Shown piece after piece: positions 52,623-61,157 of a stretch of 61,157 nucleotides of DNA. Origin of the DNA: Luteimonas_C sp035250245 (GTDB lineage: Bacteria > Pseudomonadota > Gammaproteobacteria > Xanthomonadales > Xanthomonadaceae). The first letter of the stretch is position 1, and each line of letters begins with the position of its first letter. The stretch is from contig DATFFH010000014.1 of the NCBI GenBank assembly GCA_035250245.1, positions 1-61,157 on the forward strand, written 5' to 3'. The notes under the pieces were generated by a model. The model saw only the letters and a program-made list of their open reading frames with translations, was not told the origin of the DNA and did no database searches. The position numbers were made by a program, and so were the translations under genes.

Positions 52623-54185
52623 TTGAAACTGTCAACCTTGGACCTGACGATCCTGGTGGTCTACCTGATCGGCATCTTCGCGCTCGCGCAATGGGTGTCG
52701 CGCGAGAAAGAAGGCCGCAAGAAATCCGCCAGCGATTACTTCCTCGCCGGCAAGGCGCTGCCGTGGTGGGCGATCGGCGCTTCGTTGATCGCGGCCAACA
52801 TCTCCGCCGAGCAGATCATCGGCATGTCGGGTTCCGGCTACGCGATCGGGTTGGCCATCGCATCGTACGAATGGATGGCGGCGGCGACGCTGTTGATCGT
52901 CGGCAAATTTTTCCTGCCGGTATTCCTGCGCAACGGCATCTATACGATGCCGCAGTTCCTGGAAGAGCGTTATGGCCACAGGATCCGCACGCTGATGGCG
53001 GTGTTCTGGCTGGGCCTTTATGTGTTCGTGAACCTGACCTCGATCCTGTGGCTCGGTTCGATCGCGGTCAACCAGGTGACCGGCATCGACCCGATGGCGG
53101 CGTTGGTGCTGCTGGGCGTGTTCGCGCTGGCCTATCAGTTGTACGGCGGCTTGAAGGCGGTGGCGTTGACCGACATCGTGCAGGTCGGCTTATTGGTGCT
53201 GGGCGGCTTGTCGGTGACCGCACTGACGTTGTCGCGGATCGGCGACGGCAGCGTGGTCGCGGGCTACCGCGAACTGATCGCCGCGCATCCGGAACATTTC
53301 CAAATGATCTTGAGCAAGGACAGCCCGTTCTACAAGGACTTGCCCGGCATCAGCGTCCTGGTCGGCGGCATGTGGATCATGAATATCAGCTACTGGGGCT
53401 TCAATCAGTACATCATCCAGCGCGCGCTCGCGGCGAAGGATCTGGGCGAAGCGCAGAAAGGCATTATCTTCGCCGCATTCCTGAAGCTGCTGATGCCGTT
53501 GGTGGTAGTGATGCCCGGCATCGCCGCGGTGATGCTGGCGCCCGGCTTGGCCAAGCCCGATCAGGCGTATCCCACGATGATGGATCTGTTGCCGACCGGC
53601 ATGCTCGGCCTGGTGTTCGCCGCGCTGGTGGCGGCGATCGTGGCGTCGCTGGCGTCCAAGATCAATTCGATCGCGACCATCTTCACCCTAGACTTCTATG
53701 CCAAGCGCGGCCGCGACGACGACCAGGCGCATCTGGTCCGCGTCGGCCGTATCGCCGCAGCGGTTGCGGTGTCGGTGGCGATCCTCAGCGCGAAGCCGCT
53801 GTTGGGCAGTTTCGACCAGGCTTTCCAGTACATCCAGGAATACACCGGCTTCTTCACCCCGGGCATCGTGGTGATCTTCGTGCTCGGCCTGTTCTGGAAG
53901 CGCGCCAACGAGGCCGGCGCGTTGGCCGCGGCGATCGGTTCGTTCGTACTGTCGATCCTGTTGAAACTGACCTGGCCGGCACTGCCGTTCATCGATCGCG
54001 TCGGCCTCGTGTTCCTGTCGGCCCTGGGGCTGGCGGTAATCGTGTCGCTGGTCACGCCCAAGCAGAAGGAAGGCAGCGACCTGATCCGCGTCGACGATGT
54101 CAGCTATCGCACGCCGCGGGGTTTCAACATCGGCGCGTTCGGCGTGATCGCGATCCTGGTGGGGCTTTACGTCTTGTACTGGTAA
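52623..54185 (+). CDS. Na+/sugar symporter (SSS family, vSGLT-like)
   Basis: 520 residues, about 14 helices, TTG start with AGGGG upstream. It follows Vibrio vSGLT closely, recalled from memory: DYFLAGKALPWWAIGASLIAANISAEQ near 37-62, YWGFNQYIIQRALAAKD, AFLKLLMP, and AFQYIQEYTGFFTPGI. Sugar-binding Asn, Glu, Gln and Lys positions are kept. In the sodium-site helix the segment is AAIVASLASK where vSGLT has AAIVSSLASM, so one of two Ser ligands is Ala. Downstream of GH3 in the same direction (116-base gap). It would import glucose or galactose. Confidence 0.94.
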   Translation: MKLSTLDLTILVVYLIGIFALAQWVSREKEGRKKSASDYFLAGKALPWWAIGASLIAANISAEQIIGMSGSGYAIGLAIASYEWMAAATLLIVGKFFLPVFLRNGIYTMPQFLEERYGHRIRTLMAVFWLGLYVFVNLTSILWLGSIAVNQVTGIDPMAALVLLGVFALAYQLYGGLKAVALTDIVQVGLLVLGGLSVTALTLSRIGDGSVVAGYRELIAAHPEHFQMILSKDSPFYKDLPGISVLVGGMWIMNISYWGFNQYIIQRALAAKDLGEAQKGIIFAAFLKLLMPLVVVMPGIAAVMLAPGLAKPDQAYPTMMDLLPTGMLGLVFAALVAAIVASLASKINSIATIFTLDFYAKRGRDDDQAHLVRVGRIAAAVAVSVAILSAKPLLGSFDQAFQYIQEYTGFFTPGIVVIFVLGLFWKRANEAGALAAAIGSFVLSILLKLTWPALPFIDRVGLVFLSALGLAVIVSLVTPKQKEGSDLIRVDDVSYRTPRGFNIGAFGVIAILVGLYVLYW

Positions 54186-54230
54186 TCGCCGCACTCCGAG
54201 AGAGGCGTGCGCTGCGTCGCATTTAAGGCG

Positions 54231-54272
54231 GAAATAAAAAGCCAGAAACCCTGTTTATGGAAGGTTCTGGCT
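54231..54272 (-). terminator. intrinsic terminator downstream of tRNA-Met
   Basis: On the reverse strand a stem AGCCAGAACC/GGTTTCTGGCT is followed by TTTTTATTT. The stem has one bulge. It could also end the forward symporter transcript. The rest of 54186-54307 shows nothing else. Confidence 0.75.
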
Positions 54273-54307
54273 TAGCGGACGTCGCCGGACGTCTTGGGAC
54301 TAGCGAT

Positions 54308-54384
54308 TGGTGGCTATGGGTGGACTCGAACCACCGACCCCAGCATTATGAGTGCTGTGCTCTAACCGGCTGAGCTACATAGCC
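54308..54384 (-). tRNA. tRNA-Met (CAT), elongator type
   Basis: 77 bases including an encoded CCA. Acceptor stem GGCTATG/CATAGCC with discriminator A. D-loop AGCTCAGCCGGTTAGAGC. Anticodon stem-loop CAGCA-CTCATAA-TGCTG gives anticodon CAT. T-arm GTGGTTCGAGTCCAC. The G1:C72 pair indicates elongator and not initiator Met, and the sequence is close to E. coli metT-type tRNA, so Ile2 is less likely. Confidence 0.93.
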
Positions 54385-54516
54385 ACGCGGAGAACCGCGA
54401 ATTATTCCTGCCCGGGCCGGTCGCGTCAATTCGACCCCGGCCGCGCTTGTCGCCCCGCCGATCCCGTGGCAGAGTCGGGTATAGCGACGAAAGTCAAAGA
54501 CTTAGGAGTCCGCATC

Positions 54517-55116
54517 GTGATCGATCCGGACGGCTACCGACCCAATGTCGGCATCATCCTGATGCGCCCGGACGGCCGGGTGTTCTGGGCCCGGCGCGTA
54601 CGCCGCGACGGCTGGCAGTTCCCGCAAGGCGGGATGAATAGCGACGAGACCCCGGTGGAAGCCATGTACCGGGAGCTGCGCGAAGAGACGGGCCTGCTGC
54701 CCGAACACGTGGAAGTGCTCGGCGCCACCCCCGGCTGGCTGCGCTACCGGCTGCCGCAGCGCTCGGTGCGCCACGACGACCGCCTGGTCTGCATTGGCCA
54801 GAAACAGGTCTGGTTCCTGCTGCGGATGCTGGGCTGCGAAGAGGATCTGCGGCTGGATCTGACCGAAAAGCCGGAATTCGACCTGTGGCGCTGGGTCGAC
54901 TTCTGGTACCCGGTCGAGCACGTCGTCACCTTCAAGCGCGGGGTCTATTCCAGCGCGTTGCGCCATCTGGCGCCGATCGCCCGCGGCGTGGCTGGTCTGC
55001 AGGCGGTGCCCCAGCCCAAGCCGGATCCGCGCCGGCCGGGCAACGGACGCTACCGGCCGCGCTACCGGCAGCCGACGTCGGGCCGCGGAAACGGCGGCGA
55101 ACCCGGTAAGAATTGA
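54517..55116 (+). CDS. rppH: RNA pyrophosphohydrolase
   Basis: 199 residues from GTG at 54517, with AGGAG 8 bases upstream. Removes pyrophosphate from mRNA 5' ends to start decay. Opening MIDPDGYRPNVGIILMRPDG and the Nudix box GGMNSDETPVEAMYRELREE (38 onward) are canonical. The C-terminal 40 residues form a basic, Pro/Arg/Gly-rich tail absent in the shorter enteric enzyme, which may bind RNA. An in-frame upstream extension overlaps the tRNA and was not used. Confidence 0.95.
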   Translation: MIDPDGYRPNVGIILMRPDGRVFWARRVRRDGWQFPQGGMNSDETPVEAMYRELREETGLLPEHVEVLGATPGWLRYRLPQRSVRHDDRLVCIGQKQVWFLLRMLGCEEDLRLDLTEKPEFDLWRWVDFWYPVEHVVTFKRGVYSSALRHLAPIARGVAGLQAVPQPKPDPRRPGNGRYRPRYRQPTSGRGNGGEPGKN

Positions 55117-55130
55117 CAATCATTCTCATT
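55112..55130 (+). promoter_or_regulatory. candidate Fur box before bfd
   Basis: ATTGACAATCATTCTCATT partly matches the Fur consensus of repeated NAT(A/T)AT. It lies 56 bases before the bfd ATG, overlapping the rppH end. bfd genes are commonly iron-repressed by Fur. Confidence 0.55.
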
Positions 55131-55186
55131 CCTGGCCGAATATCGGGTAGGGCCGTCGCGGCCCGAACCGGAACGAGCCAGGAAAC

Positions 55187-55399
55187 ATGTACGTCTGCGT
55201 CTGCAACGGCGTCACCGACCACGACATTCGCCAAGCGGCGGCCGCCGGCTGCCGCAGCGTGGCCGAGCTGACCATGCGCACCGGTTGCGGCGCCAATTGC
55301 GGCACCTGCCTGGATTTCGCGGCCGAGACTTTGGAACAGGCCCGCGTCCAGCCGGCCGGTTGCGTCCTGCCGTTGCCGATCCTCTCGCAAGCCGCCTGA
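55187..55399 (+). CDS. bfd: bacterioferritin-associated ferredoxin
   Basis: 70-residue [2Fe-2S] protein that reduces the bacterioferritin core to release iron. Ligand cysteines are Cys4, Cys6, Cys38 and Cys41 (MYVCVCNGVTD, CGANCGTC); an additional Cys34 precedes them. The opening matches the BFD-like domain. bfr follows 191 bases downstream, separated by a REP element. Confidence 0.95.
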   Translation: MYVCVCNGVTDHDIRQAAAAGCRSVAELTMRTGCGANCGTCLDFAAETLEQARVQPAGCVLPLPILSQAA

Positions 55400-55417
55400 T
55401 CCTTTCGCCTTTGCTTT

Positions 55418-55495
55418 GTGGGAGCGGCTTTAGCCGCGAGCTTTTCCTGCACGCGCGGCCGGCCAAAAAAAGCTCGCGGCTAAAGCCGCTCCTAC
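55418..55495. repeat. GTAG-type REP pair between bfd and bfr
   Basis: Arms GTGGGAGCGGCTTTAGCCGC and AAGCCGCTCCTAC, with one GTGG and one GTAG end. It sits between two functionally linked genes in the same direction. Confidence 0.85.
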
Positions 55496-55590
55496 AAAAA
55501 AGCCGGCGCGAAATGCGCACGATTCGCGTTCCGTCATCGCAGTGCCGATCGCGCTAACCTGCGCGCCGTCCCGACCAGCGGAGCGCGGCC

Positions 55591-56067
55591 ATGAAAGGCG
55601 ACGCCAAAGTCATCGAACATCTCAACAAGGCGCTCTACAACGAGCTGACCGCGATCAACCAGTACTTCCTGCACGCCAAGATGCTGAAGAACTGGGGCCT
55701 GAAGGAACTCGCCGAACACGAGTACCACGAGTCGATCGACGAGATGAAGCACGCCGACAAGCTCGCCGAGCGCATCCTGTTCCTCGACGGCCTGCCGAAC
55801 TTCCAGGCGCTGGGCAAACTGCGCATCGGCGAGAGCCCGCGCGAGATCCTGGAATGCGACCTGGCCTTGGAACTGGAAGCGCTGCCCGCGCTGAAGGCCG
55901 GCATCGTGCACGCCGAGCAAGTCGGCGACTACGTCAGCCGCAAGCTGTTCGCCGACATCCTGCATTCGGAAGAAGAGCACATCGACTGGCTGGAGACGCA
56001 GTTGGGCCTGATCGCGCGCATCGGCGAGCAGAACTATCTGCAGACCAAGATCGAGGACGGCGAGTAA
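55591..56067 (+). CDS. bfr: bacterioferritin
   Basis: 158-residue four-helix subunit of the 24-mer iron store. All ferroxidase-centre ligands are present: Glu18, Glu51, His54, Glu94, Glu127 and His130. The haem-binding Met52 is also present (DEMKHADK), so this is a true haem bacterioferritin. Length is normal. Follows bfd in the same direction and probably has its own promoter beyond the REP. Confidence 0.97.
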   Translation: MKGDAKVIEHLNKALYNELTAINQYFLHAKMLKNWGLKELAEHEYHESIDEMKHADKLAERILFLDGLPNFQALGKLRIGESPREILECDLALELEALPALKAGIVHAEQVGDYVSRKLFADILHSEEEHIDWLETQLGLIARIGEQNYLQTKIEDGE

Positions 56068-56076
56068 AGCCTGCTC

Positions 56077-56315
56077 TCCTTCTCCCCTCGGGAGAAGGTG
56101 CCCGAAGGGCGGATGAGGGTTCGGGGTACGACGCGAGCTGGAAACGATGTCGCTTCGCCGAACTCTCACCCCAACCCCTCTCCCGACGGGAGAGGGGCTA
56201 AAGCTCTTCCTTCTCCCTTGGGGAGAAGGTGCCCGAAGGGTGGGTGAGGGTTCGGAGTACGACGCGAGCCGAAACGACGTCGCTTGCCTCTCCCGACGGG
56301 AGAGGGGCTGAGCCA
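56077..56315. repeat. two tandem imperfect repeat units
   Basis: Unit one (about 56077-56200) and unit two (about 56207-56315) share the order: a GGAGAAGGTGCCCGAAGGG-type block, GGGTGAGGGTTCGG, GTACGACGCGAGC, and a closing CTCTCCCGACGGGAGAGGGG palindrome. Each unit is roughly 105-125 bases. They fill the gap between bfr and the sigma factor gene. Confidence 0.75.
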
Positions 56316-56325
56316 CAATCGGCGC

Positions 56326-56940
56326 ATGGACCTGGCTCTCTATCGGGAACTCCTCGCACAGGCGCGGCGTTTGACGCGCCGCGATCACGAGGCGGAGGAC
56401 CTGGTGCAGGAGGCGTTGCTGGCCGCTTTGGAAACCGGACGCACCGATCCAGCTTGGTTGTCCGGCGTGATCCGCAATCAAGCGGCGATGACCGCGCGCG
56501 GCGCGGCGCGCCGTCGCCGCCGCGAAGCGGACGCTGCAACTGATGCGTCGATTTCCGAAAAGCCCGCCGAACCGGATCCGCAACCCTTCCTGCAACGCCT
56601 GCCGCCCGCTGCGCGCCGCGTCGCGATACTGGCGCTGCACGGCCTGTCGGCCGACGAGATCCGCTGGATCCTGCAACTCACGCCGGCCGCCTTCCGCCAA
56701 CGCCTGACTTCGATCCGCAAAACCATCGGCGCCCTGCCGCCGGAATTGCAAAGCGAAAGTCTGGCGTTGGCTTACGTGCGCGATCCCGCTCGAGCGGTCG
56801 ATCTGCAGTTCGGCCTGGTGCGCCGGGCCCTGAAGTCCGCATTGCACGAGGCCGCCGGCCTGGGAACCCATGATCCCGACGGGCATCTGCTCGTGATTCG
56901 CGGCGCCGCTCACACCTGGCCCTTCCGCGGCAACGGATAA
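56326..56940 (+). CDS. ECF-like RNA polymerase sigma factor
   Basis: 204 residues from the ATG at 56326; no clear ribosome site because a repeat abuts it. Region 2 is recognisable (ARRLTRRDHEAEDLVQEALLAALETG, about 10-35). A basic linker of Arg residues follows, and region 4 includes LPPAARRVAILALHGLSADEIRWILQLTPAAFRQRLTSIRKTIG (about 88-130). About 60 residues after region 4 form an extra C-terminal domain of unknown role. No anti-sigma gene is adjacent; VOC and secreted-protein genes follow. Confidence 0.8.
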   Translation: MDLALYRELLAQARRLTRRDHEAEDLVQEALLAALETGRTDPAWLSGVIRNQAAMTARGAARRRRREADAATDASISEKPAEPDPQPFLQRLPPAARRVAILALHGLSADEIRWILQLTPAAFRQRLTSIRKTIGALPPELQSESLALAYVRDPARAVDLQFGLVRRALKSALHEAAGLGTHDPDGHLLVIRGAAHTWPFRGNG

Positions 56941-56965
56941 GCGGGACCAACCGAAGGAGATTCTC

Positions 56966-57343
56966 ATGCTGACCGATACCAAAGTAGGCGCCATCGTCTT
57001 TTTCGTCGCCGATCTGGCGCGCTCGCTGGCGTTCTATACGAAAACCTTGGGCCTGCCGGTCGAAACGCACGAGGGCCACGACGGGCCGTGGGCGATGGGC
57101 CAAGTCGGCGATTTGGCCTTGGTGTTCATTCCGCGCCCGTCCAAGGCCGGCGAATCGCCGGTGGTGGTTTTCAGTTTGGACGGCGGCATCGACGACTACG
57201 CCGACGCCTTGGCCGCGCAGGGTGTGGAGATCGTGGTGCCGGTGAGCGAAGCGCCGGACGGCGGCTTGTCGATGGATTTCCTCGACCCCGACGGCAACGT
57301 GCTGAGCCTGTACCAGTCGGCGGAAGCGGCGAGGAGGCAATGA
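56966..57343 (+). CDS. VOC-superfamily (glyoxalase-fold) protein
   Basis: 125 residues with GAAGGAGA before the ATG. Two beta-alpha-beta-beta-beta modules: VGAIVFFVADLARSLAFYTKTLGLPV, then MDFLDPDGNVLSLYQ. Only part of the metal-ligand set of glyoxalase I is visible (Glu/Gln positions are uncertain), so the chemistry cannot be assigned. It lies 25 bases after the sigma gene and 1 base before the next gene, so all three may form one transcript. Confidence 0.88.
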   Translation: MLTDTKVGAIVFFVADLARSLAFYTKTLGLPVETHEGHDGPWAMGQVGDLALVFIPRPSKAGESPVVVFSLDGGIDDYADALAAQGVEIVVPVSEAPDGGLSMDFLDPDGNVLSLYQSAEAARRQ

Positions 57344-57344
57344 C

Positions 57345-57830
57345 ATGCGCGCCGCGGTCGCCGGATTTCTGATGCTGGCTTGCGGCACCGCGCGCGCCGA
57401 TATCTGGGAATCGCTGGCGGGGCGATGGACCGGTTCGGGCGAAGTGAGCGGCATGGCCGCGAAGGTCGAATTGGAATTTCGCGATGCGCTCGGCCGACGC
57501 GGCCGGCATCTGTCGTTCTCCAACGACATGCGCGGTGCCGACGGCAAAGTCTGGCCGTTCCGCGCCGAAGCTTTCTACCTGTGCGAAAAAAGCGGCGCCT
57601 GCAGCGGACATTGGTACGACACGCGCGGCATGACGCTGCCTTTGAAAACCAGCAGCCAGAAAGATCGGCTGATGGTGGAGTGGGGCGACGAGAGCACCGA
57701 GCGCGGGCGCACTACCTATCGCATCGATCCGGACGGCAAGTTGCGGATCACCGATGAAGTGCGCGGGAAGGATGGGGTGTGGAAGGTGTTCGGGAAAACC
57801 GTCGCGACTCGCGCCGGCGCGCCGCCGTAG
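57345..57830 (+). CDS. small secreted protein of unknown function
   Basis: 161 residues. A signal peptide (MRAAVAGFLMLACGTARA) is followed by a beta-rich domain opening IWESLAGRWTGSGEVSG and with two Cys (YLCEKSGACSGHWYD), probably disulfide-bonded. It resembles lipocalin-like or heparinase-associated small domains only in the opening LAGRWTGSG. It starts 1 base after the VOC gene stop. No family is named with confidence. Confidence 0.75.
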   Translation: MRAAVAGFLMLACGTARADIWESLAGRWTGSGEVSGMAAKVELEFRDALGRRGRHLSFSNDMRGADGKVWPFRAEAFYLCEKSGACSGHWYDTRGMTLPLKTSSQKDRLMVEWGDESTERGRTTYRIDPDGKLRITDEVRGKDGVWKVFGKTVATRAGAPP

Positions 57831-57842
57831 TTCGAGCTTTTC

Positions 57843-57933
57843 GTAGGAGCGGCTTCAGCCGCGAGCTTTTCCTCCGAAATCGCCGCGATGCAGCGATTTG
57901 AGGAAAGGAGCTCGCGGCTGAAGCCGCTCCTAC
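57843..57933. repeat. GTAG-type REP pair (REPIN)
   Basis: GTAGGAGCGGCTTCAGCCGC and its complement ending CTAC, between the convergent secreted-protein and hybrid-kinase genes. Confidence 0.85.
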
Positions 57934-57956
57934 GAAGAGCCGTCCTGCGCGAGGCG

Positions 57957-60292
<2,336 letters not shown>

Positions 60293-60296
<4 letters not shown>

Positions 60297-61157
60297 AACA
60301 CCGCGTTGTGGAAATCGAATTCCAGGTCGCCGCTGGCGCGTTGCACCAGATTGCCCTGGATGAAGTCGATGCCGCTCATCCACAGATTGGCCGCGGCTTG
60401 CGGATCCTCGATCTGGTGGCCGATCACCAGCAGGCCGAGGCGGTGCGCGCGGTCGATCACGCCGCGCATCTCGTCGCGCAGCACCGGGCTGGCCTGGGCG
60501 TTGGCGTAGCGCGGCGACAGGCGCAGATAGCCCAGCGGCAGTTGCGCCAGCAAGGCTTCGGCCTCGGTGCCCTGTTCGTACTGGCTCAGGCAGAACTGGA
60601 CGCCGGCGCGCATCATTCTTTGGCAGAACTGCTGCAGGCTGACGGTGTGGATCAGCGCTTCGGCCAGGCGCAGGTCGATCACCAGCGCATTGCCGGGCAA
60701 GCCGTGCACTTCCAGCGCGCCGAGCAGCCAGTCGGCGTAGTCGTCGCGCGCCAGCGAGCGCGCCGATTGCGGCACGAACAGGCGCAGCGGGCGTTGGTCG
60801 TTGTAGCGGCTCTGCAGCGTATCGAGCACGCGCTCCAGCACCCAGTGGTCGATCTCGGCCAGCAGCGAGGTGTTCTCCAGCGCCGGCAGGAATTGCGCGG
60901 CCGGGCGCAGGTGGCCGTCGTGGTCGCGCAGCCGCAGCAAAGTCTGGTATTGCGGTTCATCGCCGCCGGCCACGGCTACGATCGGTTGGTAGGCCAGTTC
61001 GAAACGGTTCTCCGCGAGCGCTTCGCGGATGTGATCGGTGGCCGACTGCGTTTGTTCCTGCGGTTCCTGTTGCGGCGGCTCGTAATCGGCGATGCCGGTC
61101 GGCGCCACGCGCGCGGCGCGCAGCGCGCGCTCGGCCGCGTCCAGCGCGGCGCCGGCG
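60293..61157 (-). CDS. degenerate EAL-domain protein, 5' part beyond the window
   Basis: The frame is open to the right edge. The first visible residues (AGAALDAAERALRAAR) look like the end of a GGDEF-type domain. The EAL domain (about the last 240 residues) retains ELAYQPIV, but EAL itself reads QTLLRL. The DDFG loop (here LSQYEQGTE) and the KID position (here LRLSPR) have lost the metal-binding acids. Hydrolysis of c-di-GMP is therefore unlikely; a FimX-like role as a c-di-GMP or protein binder is possible. A GTG at 61108 is not the start because upstream codons fit. Coupled to the hybrid kinase by the GTGA overlap. Confidence 0.85.

Noticed and set aside
54308..54384. tRNA-Ile2 reading (CAT modified to lysidine)
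   Set aside because: The acceptor, D and anticodon arms follow elongator tRNA-Met; Ile2 identity elements were not recognised.
55418..57933. CRISPR-like repeats
   Set aside because: Repeats are inverted pairs with variable centres and no regular spacer array; they fit REP elements.

Overview
The window is about 61 kb of high-GC gammaproteobacterial chromosome. It most resembles the Lysobacteraceae/Xanthomonadaceae (Lysobacter, Luteimonas, Xanthomonas relatives). The grounds are the atp operon followed by glmU and then glmS, the many GTAG-type REP palindromes (SMAG-like), a TonB receptor/tryptophan-halogenase-like/MFS sugar locus, and proline-iminopeptidase-like (TAP) hydrolases. No phage, IS element, CRISPR array or rRNA was seen. 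One tRNA (Met-CAT, elongator) is present. The organism assignment is an inference from gene content and repeats, not from a database search.

Layout. 1-4.4 kb: tail of a small exported Cys protein, atpD, atpC, a GtrA-like membrane protein (reverse) and glmU. 4.6-12.2 kb (reverse): an export operon of membrane-fusion protein, MacB-type ATPase, two permeases, a sigma-54-dependent response regulator and its histidine kinase, with a near-consensus sigma-54 promoter in front. 12.4-14.2 kb: glmS. 14.3-20.3 kb: a lipocalin-like secreted protein divergent from a LysR regulator, a Tat-type lipoprotein alpha/beta hydrolase with an apparent Asp nucleophile, and a reverse cluster of secreted TAP-like peptidase, LytS-like kinase and LytTR regulator. 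20.5-27.4 kb: patatin-like phospholipase, tryptophanase (tnaA), dinB, TfoX-C protein, free-Met-R-sulfoxide reductase, TMEM175-like channel protein and bioD. 27.5-37.4 kb: two RND efflux pumps arranged around one TetR gene. 37.7-42.5 kb: a second TAP-like peptidase, phasin, queD and a beta-propeller lipoprotein.

42.6-54.2 kb is a coherent beta-glucoside/beta-glucan uptake locus. One arm (reverse) carries a flavin halogenase-like enzyme, a LacI regulator and an MFS sugar transporter. The other arm (forward) carries a TonB-dependent receptor, a GH3 beta-glucosidase and a vSGLT-like Na+/sugar symporter. The arms diverge from a 220-bp region holding two 14-bp LacI-type palindromes. The implied route is outer-membrane import, periplasmic hydrolysis and inner-membrane sugar uptake.

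54.3-61.2 kb: tRNA-Met, rppH, the iron-storage pair bfd and bfr, an ECF-like sigma factor, a glyoxalase-fold protein, a small secreted protein, and a hybrid histidine kinase overlapping a degenerate EAL-domain protein that runs off the window.

Intergenic space is short and largely filled by inverted-repeat pairs (REPINs), one nested in another and several inside operons. The observations most worth following are the halogenase retained in a sugar locus, the self-contained sigma-54/export operon, the REPIN architecture, the Tat hydrolase with altered catalytic residues, and the hybrid kinase/degenerate EAL pair.
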